Shown here in pieces: positions 1 to 11,897 of a stretch of 64,000 nucleotides of DNA. Made by a program: the position numbers and the translations under genes. The stretch is from Plasmopara viticola (Eukaryota; Oomycota; Peronosporomycetes; Peronosporales; Peronosporaceae). The stretch lies in assembly GCA_001695595.3 (NCBI GenBank), contig MBPM02000064.1:248001-312000 (forward strand), written 5' to 3'. Below the pieces are notes generated by a model. That model saw nothing but the letters and a program-made list of their open reading frames with translations, did not search any database and was not told the origin of the DNA. The number at the start of each line of letters is the position of its first letter. Within the stretch, counting starts at the first letter, position 1.

Positions 1-1555
1 TAAGGCTTGTGTAGTTGTGCGTATTAGGATTCACAAAACGCCGAGCGCTCATTAGTCCTAAGACACTCAATTTAACACATAGCTCCACCCTGCCAGTACC
101 GCGATGCAACTGGAATGCGGAGGCGCATTCAATGTACGTGTCTATTATGATATTATAGTCGCTTATAGCTGTGTGCATCCCCTCGCTTTAAGAAAATGTT
201 TCCACAGGAACGCGTGAATAGAATTGCCCAGTCTTGTGGGCTGAACATGAGCATATACATCATGTAATAATACCGAAAGTTTACCGAGTGCGGTTCCAAG
301 CAAGGATCAACCATTGTGTTTTTGATCTTTGGTGACGCATTTAATGTGATTTTTAGTCTCTCTTAAAAATGTCTGATAATGATACAAGTCTCACACCATT
401 TGTAAGTTCAGGACGGAAGCCATGGTATCGGGCAGAAGCGGTGCGCTCCAGAGTCGATAAAATGGATAAAATCTAAGCGAGTCTTCGATATTGAGCTGCT
501 TTATTAAAAATCAAGCGGTATATAAAGAGAAGCTGACAATGCGTGATTAGTTAAACTTGAATTGATCTAATTCAGCGAAGCTGTATCAAATGCTCAAGTT
601 TGTCGAACACTGACCGTTCACCAGTTGAGAGGGTCAGTTTGCCATGCTGTGAGAAAGTAGAATTTTTGCCGAATGGTTGAGTGCAGTGGACAAAAATGGT
701 GAATTTTGGCTCTCATCAGTCGAGGTCCTCAATGTTTTGTCCATACCAGACAAAGAAGGCGAAGGTCGCTCCATAGTTGAAACGAGGAGTGGCATACACG
801 CTTTGACCCTGGAGAGCGCTTGTATTTCACTTGATCAATCTGTATACTCGCCACATAGATCATAAAGGTAAAGTCACCGATGGTGCTAGATATAGCAGCT
901 CTCAAAGCTAGTCACATGGGAATATAGCTTTTAAAGAAAGCGGGCTGTAGTGATAGGTCAATATTGCAACAAGACCGCACTCGATTTCGTCTATTCGTGT
1001 TTTAAAGCTTGTGACTGACTCCGCACAGCTCGCCCTATAGATTCTGAGCAAATGGCATATATAAATTGACTGAAGGTAAAATCGACAGAATTATGCTAGT
1101 TCAGCTTGATTACCCCAAAGCGTCTTCGTGTGCCGTAAGTTTCAAGGCGTCTTGCCAAATGTATTTATTTATGGCTTGTTAATGTTTCGTCACAAAACTT
1201 TGTTTTACTCAGGAGACAAAGAGTAATTCGTGCACCCTCTTCGTTTGACAGAACATCAAATGAAGCATTGTATACTGAAATAGTCCTGGTCATTTTATCG
1301 TCATCATCTTAATCATGCGTACATGTTTTAAAATCAACCTTTAGTGGTAGTATCGCATCAAAGTTCTTGTCTTCAAACTCATAGCAGCTTGGTGAATCAA
1401 AAAGTTAATAAAAAGTGCGTGCGGGTCTTGAAGCTAGACTAGAGCTCGCAGTACACTAGACAATAGGGCGTGGTACAATTGCCTTTTTTATTGTTGGTAT
1501 TTAGTGAGTGTAAATGCCGTATCAGCTTTTTTTAGGGCATAATTTGAGGCAGTAT
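1..1555. other. Left-edge spacer, no recognisable gene
   Basis: AT-rich sequence with stops in all frames. The only open stretch of note is a 62-codon frame at 677-865 on the plus strand with no motif I recognise. It may be the decayed flank of the primase-like pseudogene that follows. Confidence 0.5.
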
Positions 1556-1741
1556 CTACGATCGTGCAATTATTCTGAGGCGCGGTGCGCGCGTACAATA
1601 GATGTCACCCAGGAGTGAGACATCAGATGTATCAATTTGGCCGACTTTAAAATCATCATTACCGCTCATACTGGCATTAAAGGCGTCAGAAAGCTGATGC
1701 GGTGAACTCAAAACGAAGGCTGCACTAAAAACCTTCATTAC

Positions 1742-3445
1742 TTACGAGGCTCCAGGGGCCCCTAAACCATGTGGGCATCTGTATTTATCGGTAATGATTT
1801 TGATCAATTTCACCTTTGGCCGCTGAGCTTTTGGTAAAGTTGTGTTCTGCTTGGATTTAACTGTTTCCTTAGCGATAGCAGCAAAAACTTCAATATCTTC
1901 TGGCTTCAACGCATCCTCATAAACTGAGATCTCAGTCTTCCACGTGAAAACCAGTATATATTGATTCGTGAACCCGGTCACAAACAGAGCAATGCGATGA
2001 GCCAGGGGAGCCCGTCATTGAACATCAAATTTTGATAGATCGTAACTGGAACTTTGCTGATCTTCTCGATCGCTTTGTCAATGAGCTAATTACTCGACTC
2101 GGCGAAGATTTCTTGCGGCTTACCATTTGACTTGATCCCCAAATCATTGGTCAAATTGTGATCAGTGTATGCCATATCAGCAGCGGTATTCAACAAGAAA
2201 GACGTGTTGAAGGTAGAGTTGAATGTTTCGGATACTTAATTTACATTTCCTCGTTTGTTTTCTGCTGGAAGTGAAAGCGATTCATTATGCGGTATGGCAG
2301 AAGATCAATACACAATAATAAAAATTCAATGAAAGAGTCCCGAGAGCGCTAATTTGTGTAAAGGCCTCCCTCAGCATGTACTTGTCAATAGCCTTACACT
2401 CTGCAACAGTAAATCCGATGTTGGTAGCAATATGCGTGGATAATTTGACGCCACCGTCCAAATTACGCGATCGATTGGTCACAAGAATTTCAATGCCGGC
2501 TTCGTTGATAGCAAATTTGCAATCGATGTAACCAAGTGTGTGCTTAAACGTGGCACATAATCAGTAGCCATTGCAAGAAGTAATTCATCGGTCGTCATCT
2601 CATATGCATTAAATTTCGCATCGGTGAGCTTCAAAAACATTTTAATTAGAACTTGATTTTGCGATTGCCAATTAATACCCAACAGCCCATGAGCAAATTT
2701 GACAAATGCGGATCTACCAACATGACTGTATAGCCAAACAAAGCGACGATTCTTTCCTTTGCCATCAATGACCAGCAACACATGTGCATCTTTCGCACCA
2801 TAGAGATATTTTTTATCTTCTCCATATGAAGAGTAGATTGCATTACCAATGCCACTATCGTGCTTCTTAATCCAATGTTCGTATTGTCCCCGCAATAGAA
2901 ATAGTCGTATCCGTATTCAAAATTTCGATCAACAGCTGGCTCGACGACTGCTTCAGCAACTGTATTTACAATTGGTTTGACAAACGCTACAACAACAATT
3001 TCGACAGCTGGTTTAGCGACGGGTTCAATATATAATTCCACAATTTGGGTTTTTCAACTGGCTCTAAAATCGGCTTGGCGACTGTTTCAAAAACAGATTC
3101 TACAACGGGCCCAATAATCGGATGGAAGTTACTAACGTGACCGCGATGGTCCCAGCAGTAAGGTGTAGCCTTATAGCATTTACGGGTACAGCTATCGACA
3201 GAGCAAATTCCCAAACTTTCATATCAAAAGAGAATATTTTCCCAGACCTGAAGATTGTCCTCGAAAAAAAAACTATCAGAGTTTCACGATCTAATTTTTA
3301 CTCGGGATTTCTCGGCCCGCTTGCGCGCTCTATACGCTTCTTGATTTTGCAAAATATTGTCCGTGTTTGTCTCTTTGTATTTTTTCTGTTTGGCCAATAT
3401 AGCCTCTCGGTTCTTCCGATTTTAGCGTGTTTGTGCTTCAAGTAT
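1742..3445 (-). pseudogene. Primase-like (AEP) protein remnant, copy A
   Basis: This is a broken minus-strand gene read in several frames. From 5' to 3' it shows: a Lys/Arg/Glu-rich helical stretch (about 3440-3300); a Cys/His cluster CSVDSCTRKCYKATPYCWDH (about 3205-3145), likely zinc-binding; a run of Val-Glu-Pro and Lys-Pro repeats (about 3125-2940); and an archaeo-eukaryotic-primase-like module (about 2895-1980) with GVKLSTHIATN near 2430-2465, resembling the sxH motif of that superfamily. The same module recurs on the plus strand at 5735-6530, which shows it was once a real gene. At least three frame changes separate the pieces. A basic segment at 1981-1742 also has a counterpart in copy B. 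No helicase follows here, so this copy is truncated at its 3' end. The AEP assignment is an inference from motif shape and from the SF3 helicase that follows in copy B. An additional 71-codon frame at 3828-3613 could be its far 5' part. Confidence 0.6.
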
Positions 3446-5254
3446 CGGCTTTAATGGATTTGATGATGGTTGGTTGAGTACGTCATTTCTTTTATACAAA
3501 AAAGCTATACTTACTATAGTCAAACATCGGAATAGACTTATGTTTCTAGAATTAGACAGATTTCGTCCCTTTGATTGATCAATAACCAATTTATTGAAAC
3601 CAAATGGCTTCATTAAAGCATCGTATAATATCTTTGTCCCCAGAAAAAGAGAATATCGTCCTCTGAAAAATTATAACGTTCCTTCATACAAGAAGCAACC
3701 ACAGCACCTATTTTCCGGCGTTTCGTGTTGTTATTGTTTGTCCTAACAAAATATGAAGTTGTAGCTCCACTATAAGAAAAAGACGATAGATAATTATGGA
3801 TCATCGACTGAGATATTTCTACAGACAACTATGATCTTTGTAGGGTCATTGGGACAAAGGATATAAAGGCATTATGAAACTAATGAGAACATCTTTAACC
3901 TGCATAATTGATAAATGTTTTGTCCCAGCAACGTCCTGGTCCAAGCAGGTTCAATAAATTTTACGAGGGCCATAACGATCTTGTTGTCCATCAATCGTTT
4001 TGATATCGAAATCAATATAGCAACATCGCGGCATTTGCTTGATGTTTCTTAGAGACTGATCGCTAAATCACTGATTGATTGCTCTTCTTTATAGATTTGT
4101 TAAATAAAATTTACAGGGCCATAACACTTTTTACACCTATGAATTGTCCTGGTATCGAAGACAATAAAGCAACATCGCATATGTCATACCGGTATTTTAT
4201 GTTTGGTCAAGAAATGCTGATGTTAATTGCTAAAGATCTGATGTAGTTGGTTCGTGTATTGAGGTGACTCTTGACGATTTGATTATAAGACAGGGCGTTC
4301 CATTTACTGTGTCGTTTCCTTACGACGCACGAAACCAACACATAAAGTTTCAGAGGGAAGCCACAAAAAGGTGTTTCTCAGTGTCAGAGAACGCTTTTTT
4401 TCTATTAGGAGTGATAAGAATGACGTCGAATGTATCATCGTTTTGATGACGTTATCAGATTTGTTAAAATGCGTCAGGCTGGAGAGCTCCAGGAGATCAC
4501 TCCATAAGAAATTTGATCCACATCCTACCGCTCTGGTCTGCAGTCGGCGGAACCAAGCGCGATCTTCTCATTCATAAACATACCATGGCACCCACACCCA
4601 AGAATCAGCGGTGCGTCAAGTGGAGCACGTCTAAGAAGAGCGCGCGTAAGGCTCGATTGAAGACACGGGCGGAAAAGAGCACCCAATGGATTTGAAACTT
4701 GGAAAGAACTCACCTAAGTCACTCAATCCAGCCAACAAGAAGCACTGAAGTGCTCACTTGGACGAATTGGCTCGACGCGTGACGATGAAGCTCTCGTTGC
4801 TTGAAGCCACCGCGCTGACTCTATTTCGCAAGTACGATCTAACCGAAGCCATCTATGGTACGACCAGTCGCCTTCAACATGATGCTGCGCTAAGTCGTCA
4901 TCCATCAATTGCAGAAATTGATGCGTGGGAGGCAAGCCAGGCATCCTGACCCGTGATAGACAAGCTGACTTAGTCGATGGAAATATTGACTGCGCATAAG
5001 TTCTATGGAGATGAATAATTTGGATGAGATGATCTGGTGCTGCAGAAGAACATGCGCGATCACGCGTAATCACTAAAAATATCTTCGCTTAAAAAAGAAA
5101 ACTTCCCGCGTTCTTTTTCGCTTATACCCTAGCGGAAAAAGTGTATTCTTTAGGTCACATCGTCCGCTCAAGCAGCGCATAAATTGGCATCGAGAGGTTT
5201 TCGTGTGCCGTATTAAGGAGTTAGAAGAGCGGACAATGTGAGATAGACGATCCG
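3446..5254. other. Decayed spacer between the primase-like and CRN fragments
   Basis: There is no confident gene. Plus-strand frames at 4264-4446 and 4371-4577 look like one decayed coding stretch read across frames, and 4585-4695 encodes a short Lys/Arg-rich peptide. None matches a family I recognise. Confidence 0.4.
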
Positions 5255-5327
5255 CTTCGTCCGCTAGCTCTTCAACCTCATCTGAGAGTATTTCGATCGT
5301 CATTCTCAAATCTGCTGCAGAGAAGCG

Positions 5328-5720
5328 ATGGCGCGAAAATACTTCCAGCTCGTGGGCGAAGATAAGAACGCTCTGACGTCGGCGACTTCTGTTGGCGTGG
5401 ATGTCAAAGATGAGGATTCGTTGCGAAGGTAGTGTTTATGAAAATTTTCGTGCTTTCATTGCAACTGTGATCGCGGCCGACCTCATAGTCTTTGCGAACG
5501 GTGTGGCGTTGGAGGAAGATTCACCAATTGGGTCGTTTGGTGGTTTGAAGAAGGATGCGCTCATGGTGCAAGTGCCACATGAGCCGCAAGTACTGCCAGA
5601 CGAAAAAAGGCAGCGAACAAAAACCGTCGATCCTCGTCATTTGATCTAATTAATTCCATTGGTCGCAGTTGCGCACAATAGGAGCGGCGCCAAGGACTCC
5701 GACGACAATTTTTTCTACAT
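5328..5720 (+). pseudogene. CRN (Crinkler)-type N-terminal fragment
   Basis: The start codon at 5328 opens a frame beginning MARKYFQLVGEDKNALTSAT, which resembles the ubiquitin-like N-terminal header of Crinkler effectors. It stops after about 34 codons, and a second frame continues with ATVIAADLIVFANGVALEED and PHEPQVLPDEKRQR. The same residues appear in the longer minus-strand CRN gene ending at 10514, so this is a paralogous 5' fragment. CRN headers direct oomycete proteins out of the pathogen toward host cells. Here the ATPase and nuclease parts are missing. CRN homology stops at RTPTTIFS (about 5690-5713), and primase-like homology begins about 25 bases later in the same frame. The copy is broken by a frameshift and stop codons. 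Confidence 0.65.
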
Positions 5721-5734
5721 CAATCTCCCGTAGC

Positions 5735-8114
5735 AAAGAAAAGAATCGTCGCTTTGTTTGGCTATACAGTCATGTTGATAAATCTGCATTTGTTGAATCT
5801 TCTCATGAGCAGTTAAAGCATGAGTGGCATGAATCATTCATTGGCAATCGCGATGAGCAAGTTTTATATCGATTGCGATCAAATGCATATGAGATCACAA
5901 CTGATTAAGTGCTTCTTCAAATGGCTATTGATTATATGGCCGTGTTTAAGCACACACGTGGATATATCGATTGCAATTTTGCTATCTACGAAGCCGACAT
6001 TGACTTTTTTGTGACTAATTGATCGCGTTAAATGGATGGTATCGTCAAATTATCCACGCATATTGTTACCAACATCGGATTTACTGTTGCAGAGTGTAAG
6101 GCTATTGATACGTACATGCTGAGGGAAGCCTTCACACAAATTAGCGCTCTCGGGGTCTCTTTCATCGAGCTTTTATTATTGTATATTAATTTTCAGCCAT
6201 ACCGCATAATGGATCGCTTTCACTTCCAGGAGAAAACTGGGGAATGTAAATTAAGTACCCGAACCATTCAACTCTATCTTCAACACGCCTTTCTTGTTGA
6301 AAGGAGCAGCGCCGCTGCTGATATGACATACACTGATCACGATTTGACCAATGATTTGGAGCTCAAGTCAGGTGGTAAGCCGCAAAAAATCTTCGCCGAG
6401 TCGAGTAATGAGTTTATTGACAAAGCGATCGAGAAGATCAGCAAAGTTCCAGTTACGATCTATCAAAATTTAATGTTTACGGACAAGCTCTCAAAGAAGA
6501 ACTTCGTTTATGTCAAACGTATTGGCTCATAGCATTGCTCTGTTTGTAACCGGAATCACGAATCGGACGATACAATGCATTTAATTTTAAATGAAAAAAA
6601 ACATTGTGCTTGGTGGAAACGTATCGTTGCTCCGAAAGAAACAAAGGCGATTTGCTGGTTGGGACGTGGGAAAGCGTTATCTCTGTTGATGAGGATAAGT
6701 TCGCGCCAGAAGGGAAAGTCCTTCGCTGCTATCTCTAAGTAAAAAGTTAGATCTCAAACAGAGCGCAAACTTACTAAAGGTCAGCGACTAAAGCTGAAGT
6801 TGGTCATAATTGTTGGCGATGAATACAGACGCTCATATGGCTTAGGGGCAATCTATGAACACAAGACGAATTATTAGTAGATCTTAAAAGTATATGATCC
6901 GAAGCTACTTTGAACGATATCTTGGCAAATGACAAATCATGATAACCGTCGTTAAAGAAAGACTCTGACGATCTGCTCCGTTTATTTATTAAATATACGG
7001 TATATCTAGGGTTTGCCTTTATACCATTAGATCATAAGTATATTGGTTTCAGCAACGAAGTTTATGATTTACCAACCGCTAAATTTATGAATGCAACAGA
7101 TGTCCCGAAGGGAATTCAGGTTCGTAAATACATCAACCAGAAATTCGAGATCACTGAGACACAGCTACTTATTAAATAATTGTCTTTCTATTTCACGGAT
7201 GAAGAGGACCGCGAAATTCATTCACTTCCTTATTGGTCGATGTCTGTTTTGGGTGACAAGTTTGACTTCATGCTAAAGATTAATGGACAGGGAGGATTAG
7301 GTAGAAGCTTTTTGGCCAATCTCATAAAGTTTGCATTTGGCCAAAATCTGATTGGACTTTCAAGTAACTCAATGCAAGAACAATGTGGCCCGAGCGAATT
7401 TGCCATGAAGCAAATCGTTTGCTTCGACGACATGCCTCACAACATCGCTAAGACGCTTCCACGAATGATGACTCACAATTCTCTTGCGTGCCCTGTCAAA
7501 GGGAAGGGCCCCACATTTGACTCTCAGAATTCTTATTTACTCTGATCATATGCCGAACTACAAAGACAAAGCTGGCAAAATCGTTCGTCGTCTGACGATT
7601 GTTGCATTTGGCAAGCAAGTCCCTAGTGGCGAAGTGGATGAGGAATTTGAGCAGAACATCAAAGATCAAGAGTTCGCAACGTTCTTGCATCGATGCCGCT
7701 CAAAGCACGTCAAATTTAAAGACAAATACGCAAGCAAGAAGGTGACAGCATTTTCTTCCCAGTCATACATTGATAGAAGCAATGGGTTTTGCGAGACTGC
7801 TAACAACAGCTACGGGTACGCTATGGGAAACATAGCATATGAAGAAGGGGCAGAAATAGCAAGATCTGAAATGCGAAGACACTTGGATGCAAGAGGATTT
7901 TGGACTGGATAAACTGCCTAAGGAACATTTAAAGCCGCAAGAGATCGAGCGCGCTCATAGTAAAGTCAAGTGTGTTGAAATGAAAATCTGCACGCATTGT
8001 GGAATTAAACATACGAAGGATTGCTGTAAGGACTACGAATGCAATGCCAGGAGCACCAAACGATACTTTACTAAGGCTAAAATCCTGTCTCTTATCCGAG
8101 TTGAAACATCTTGA
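5735..8114 (+). pseudogene. Primase-SF3 helicase-like remnant, copy B
   Basis: This is a decayed gene of about 2.4 kb. The first part (5735-6530) repeats copy A: KNRRFVWLYSHV, then IVKLSTHIVTNIG near 6041-6070 (AEP-like sxH), then a conserved block ending KISKVPVTIYQNLMF. Next is a Cys/His stretch HCSVCNRNHESDD (about 6531-6570) of the CxxCxRxH kind seen in virus-type primases. After a badly broken 6580-7090, an SF3 helicase appears: P-loop NGQGGLGRS (7282-7308), Walker B IVCFDDMP (about 7413-7436), motif C and NYKDKAGKIVRRL (about 7528-7600), with a frameshift near 7540. The tail (7980-8045) has CTHCGIKHTKDCC, another possible zinc site. AEP plus SF3 helicase in one protein is the D5-type replication protein of large DNA viruses, polinton-like viruses and related plasmids. 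This copy is not functional. Its origin (endogenous virus or mobile element) is inferred. Confidence 0.65.
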
Positions 8115-8844
8115 GATCGACGATTGACGTGTGGCGACGACTGATTATATTGGTTAGTTTAGTGTATTAATTGATAGAGGTGTAATCTCAGCTAATCAAT
8201 TCATGTACCGAAATTATAGCATTTTAACACTTCGTGTGATTCGTAGATATTGAGAAACTGAGGTCGCTCGTACCGAAGTCGGTGTTTGCAGTGTTCTTGC
8301 TGCTTCTATTAATGACGGAGCAGAAGGATGTCCTCGTTGTTTGAGGCAGTCGGCAAAAGAAAAGAAAATGGTGAAGCATTAGTCGGAGCGCTGTAAATAT
8401 ACCAAAAAGCTGAAGAACAAATTCTCAAAACTGGTAGAATGTCTTCTAATGAAACAAGTCAAGCGATCAGCGCTGCGGAACAATCAAAGGTGCCTTAATT
8501 GAGTCGATGAGGGCGAGTCTTTGAATGGATTGAAGGACGCGGCTACGCGTGAATAACAAACAACGAGGTCGAAGATGAGACATTGATAGTATAATGTAGC
8601 TCTATCGGAACTCAGCGACGTTGGTCACTCGGAGAAAGATGCATCGCATTAGTGTGTTTCTTGATTCATTATAATAGAATGTGATCAAGCAACAACTTCT
8701 TTTTTCGAGAAGCGATAGCGCGGTCGGCTTTTCGTTGGACGTCTCTGTAAAATCTGCGCCGGGAACGCATCGAGCTCGGGCGGTCGAGATTCTTGAGCCT
8801 CACTGCAAGCGTGACCTGAGGTGATTGACATATCGTAATCTATT
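8115..8844. other. Spacer between helicase remnant and CRN pseudogene
   Basis: There is no confident gene. A short Glu/Ala/Lys-rich reading at 8328-8495 (plus, one internal stop) has no recognised family. The minus strand at 8690-8840 may be the 3' untranslated flank of the CRN pseudogene. Confidence 0.4.
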
Positions 8845-10514
8845 GCAGACTGACCTTTTCAACATACTGCGTCACGTCGATATCAACTCTCGCTGTGAAC
8901 TTCTTCCCGTCCGCATTTTTGTAATTTTGAACAGTAAAACCGTCGTAGAGTGTGTATAGCCTTGAAACTCTTGGCGCTGCGTCAAATCCTAATAGACACT
9001 TCCCAATTGTTGATATTTTATGGGATGAGCTGTCGATCGGGCGTAGATAGTACGACCATCTCGAGGGACGACAATCACCCCATCAATTGCTGCAAAAGTC
9101 TTCGATAGCGGGATGTACAGCTTTACTTCACTCTGGATTTCGAATGACGCTTGAATGACCACGGACGCTGCATTCAATGGACCATGTCGCGTGACGGTTC
9201 CGACACCGCCTCCTTCGAGTGCTCTCATACAAAACTTGCTGGTGGCAAGTTGTTGCAGCGAAAATTTCTCGATTTCTTTGCCACGCCACGACTGCAAATT
9301 CAAAGCTGGAGTCTGCAATAACGCGCGAATTCGATCGGTGGAACCAACTTGATATCGCGCGTTCATGATCGCCTCGACTACCAAAGATAAATACGCCAAG
9401 TAGCAGACACTGGGTTCATTTTAATCGCGATAAAATGGAACACAGTGTGCTACTTCCAAACGTCGAATACATTCTCATGAAAAAGCCGAACCTAGTTCTT
9501 CCACCCATCGATATTGTGGAGAATCTCTCCCTTCACACGTACCACCAAGCCATCAAACGTCCCGAATGATGAGAACAAGAATGTTGGTACGCTCCCAACC
9601 AGATTGAACCTTCGTAGCCACTCGTCTTGGATCTCCAACTTCATCGCATCAGCGAACCTCTGGCACTCGTCTTTCGTCCATGCATTCATATACACTTTGC
9701 AGCAATACTCCTTGACAAACTCGTTGAAATTCTTAGTGCGCGGACTGGCGAACAGGAACGCATGTTTGAAGACTTCACAATCCAATGCTTCGTAGGCTTC
9801 ATTTCCGTCAAAAAATCCCTCGTATGTGATTCCGGCACATGAAATATTCGAAACTGCGTAGCCGCTCGTGCTGTTCCAAGTGAAATAAGGGACTTGTGGA
9901 TGAGCGAGAGGGCGGTAGGCGATGTGCTTTTTCTCCATCATATACGACAGTAGCAAGAACACTTCAAACACCGACTTCCCAATTTCTGGGCTGCCAACCA
10001 CAAGAATTTTACGGAGCGATCGATCTGACCTCAATCGTTTCAAAATGATTTTACGGTGTCCCAATACTCCTGTCGGATAAACAAACCGTTTTTGAATGCT
10101 GCTCCAAAGAGTGTCGTGGGAGTTTTCAATACGGTTCCCACTTTGGCACCGTTGAGTTGCTGTGCAATGGCGACCAATGCATTCAATTTATTCAAATAGA
10201 GAGGATCGGCGGCTTCAGTTCGCTGCCTATTTTCGTCTGGCAATACTTGAGGCTCCTGTGGCACTTGAGCGCATTTCTTCGTTGGACCACCAAACAACGC
10301 AATTGGTGAATCTTTCTCCAGCGCCACATCGTTCGCGTAGACTATGAGGTCGGCCGCGATCACAGTCGCAGGGAGAGCACGGGATACTTTTGCAAACACT
10401 GATGTGAATTCGTTTCGCAACGAATCCACATCTTCAATGTCCACGACAACCGCATCAGCCGACGTCAGAGCGTTCCCATCTTCGCCCGCGAGCTAAAACC
10501 CTTTATCGCACCAT
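8845..10514 (-). pseudogene. Crinkler (CRN) effector with NTPase and nuclease-like domains, broken
   Basis: The start codon lies at 10514-10512 and is followed almost at once by a frameshift. The header (to about 10330) shares VGEDGNALTSAD-like residues and ATVIAADLIVYAND with the 5328 copy. The linker is PQEPQVLPDENRQR. A frame change near 10055 leads into a P-loop NTPase: ILVVGSPEIGKSVFEVF (about 10005-9955), KHIAYRPL, YMNAWTKDEC, and RRFNLVGSVPTFLF. This order is typical of the CRN/RHS-like NTPase. After stops at 9490-9400, frame 9399-8989 has SKTFAAIDGVIVV and AHPIKYQQL, matching the PD-(D/E)XK-like C-terminal domain of CRN proteins. A final piece, KNADGKKFTARVDIDVTQYV, lies near 8905-8850 in another frame. 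CRN proteins are secreted and act in the host nucleus. This copy has at least four lesions and should not make the full protein. Confidence 0.75.
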
Positions 10515-11160
10515 CACCTTCCTGCCGCAGATTCGAGAATGACGATCAAAGTAACCTCAAATGAGGTCAAAGTGCTAGCGTGTTTCAGCACTGTCTGAAG
10601 CTTTTTTGTGATATCTCCCTAATTCATTTGCTGAAGCACCTCAGTGAGTACGATATCGTTCTAGAGCAGCGCTTGTCGAACCTCGATTTTCGCACACTCT
10701 AAATGAATGCTTGCTGTATCACCGCACTAAGCTTTTGACGGAGCAACTCATGACTTGGTTTGTCTCTTCTACGTATTGGGGAAACTTCCGAGTCTGAGCT
10801 TAAGTGCCCAATCTTGCCGAATTTTCGTGCACAGAGGCAATTCTCGCCGCTGTTGTCACTTCTCTTCAGAGTACTGCCGAGCGCTGCTAAACTTTTGTCG
10901 TTACCATAGTTGTCCGCTTCTCTGCTCGACAACACTGACCTCGACCATTTACGAGCAGTACGGCTTCTGATTGTGCTCGATGATGGTACGTTTAGTAACG
11001 TAATTCGTGGCGCGTCTAGATTTTCCGCTACTTTGACGCTGATACCGACGGAGTCGTTCTAGCAAACGCATGTTTACGCTAGTGTGGAATCGATCTATAC
11101 GAAAAGTTGACTACATTGAACTGACATGTTTTGGTCCACACTTACTTAGGGCCTAAAGTC
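10515..11160. other. Spacer upstream of CRN pseudogene
   Basis: About 70-90 bases next to the CRN start resemble the flank of the 5328 copy. The rest (10610-11160) holds only short frames with no recognised product. Confidence 0.45.
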
Positions 11161-11589
11161 AATGTGACGCAAGTTCGGGAGCTGGAAGCGGGTTATTTAC
11201 ATGGTCGTACCACTTACATTAAAGGTTGTATGGGGTACTCGTGCTCCTGACGACTACGTTGTGCAGAATATATAGAGATTGTGGATAGTCACGTGCTTGT
11301 GTCACCTCCTGCTGCAAGTCAAGGACCTGCAGTGGAGAAAGAGAAGAAGTTGCGAGCTCAAGAAGCACCAGATGCAAGGGATAAATACAAAGAGAAGAAG
11401 TTGCGAATTGAAAAAGCACTGGATGATGAATGGGAGTTGCTGGACACGTATTGCAAAGGACGGGTGAGTATGCAGGAGCTGAGGCGCTTTCTCGGTAGTT
11501 GTCAGTCGAGGCTTTCGCAGGATGGTACAGAGAGGTTACTCGAGATTTACGGAACCATTACGTACGATTGCACTTCTAATCTTCGGTGA
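11161..11589 (+). pseudogene. Unidentified coding remnant with Lys/Glu-rich helix
   Basis: One frame runs from about 11163 to a stop at 11587-11589 with a single internal stop near 11251. It reads VTQVRELEAGYLHGRTTYIKG, then after the stop a charged segment with a tandem EKKLRAQEA / EKKLRIEKA motif, likely helical, and then DDEWELLDTYCKGRVSMQEL. I do not recognise the family. The long single frame and non-random composition suggest a once-coding sequence. It could also be an exon of a small gene whose other exons I cannot place. The spacer 11590-11897 that follows is AT-rich and shows nothing. Confidence 0.3.
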
Positions 11590-11897
11590 ATTACTTATTA
11601 ATGTTTTTAATGATAGAGAAAATGACGAGCTAGTGTATAAAAGAAGGCTTCATCAGGCTTTGTCGCGAGTATACGCTTAAAAAGTAGCATTAATTCGTGA
11701 TTGACGATAATGATAATAATATTCCATGACCAAGAGCAACAAGACGCCGTTAATTCAAGGGCAACGTAAAAATAAGGTTTTATAGCAACAAGATACGCCA
11801 ATCACCATGGTCGTACGTCAAAATTTTATCACTTGCTGCATTTTAGTGTTGATTTAAAGGCTAGTTTACGACGCGTACTTTCGTTAAGCATCGTTTT

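Larger units (their letters stand above)
5255..10600. repeat. Inverted pair of CRN 5' ends enclosing primase-helicase DNA
   Basis: Bases about 5255-5720 (plus) and about 10600-10125 (minus) are diverged copies of the same sequence: a promoter-proximal flank of some 70 bp plus the first 130-150 codons of a CRN-type gene. They face each other and enclose about 4.4 kb that holds the primase-helicase remnant and the rest of the minus-strand CRN gene. Both copies share, just before the start codon, a stretch reading GATCGTCATTCTC, followed by a similar Ala/Gly-coding start. The arms are clearly diverged rather than recent. Confidence 0.65.
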
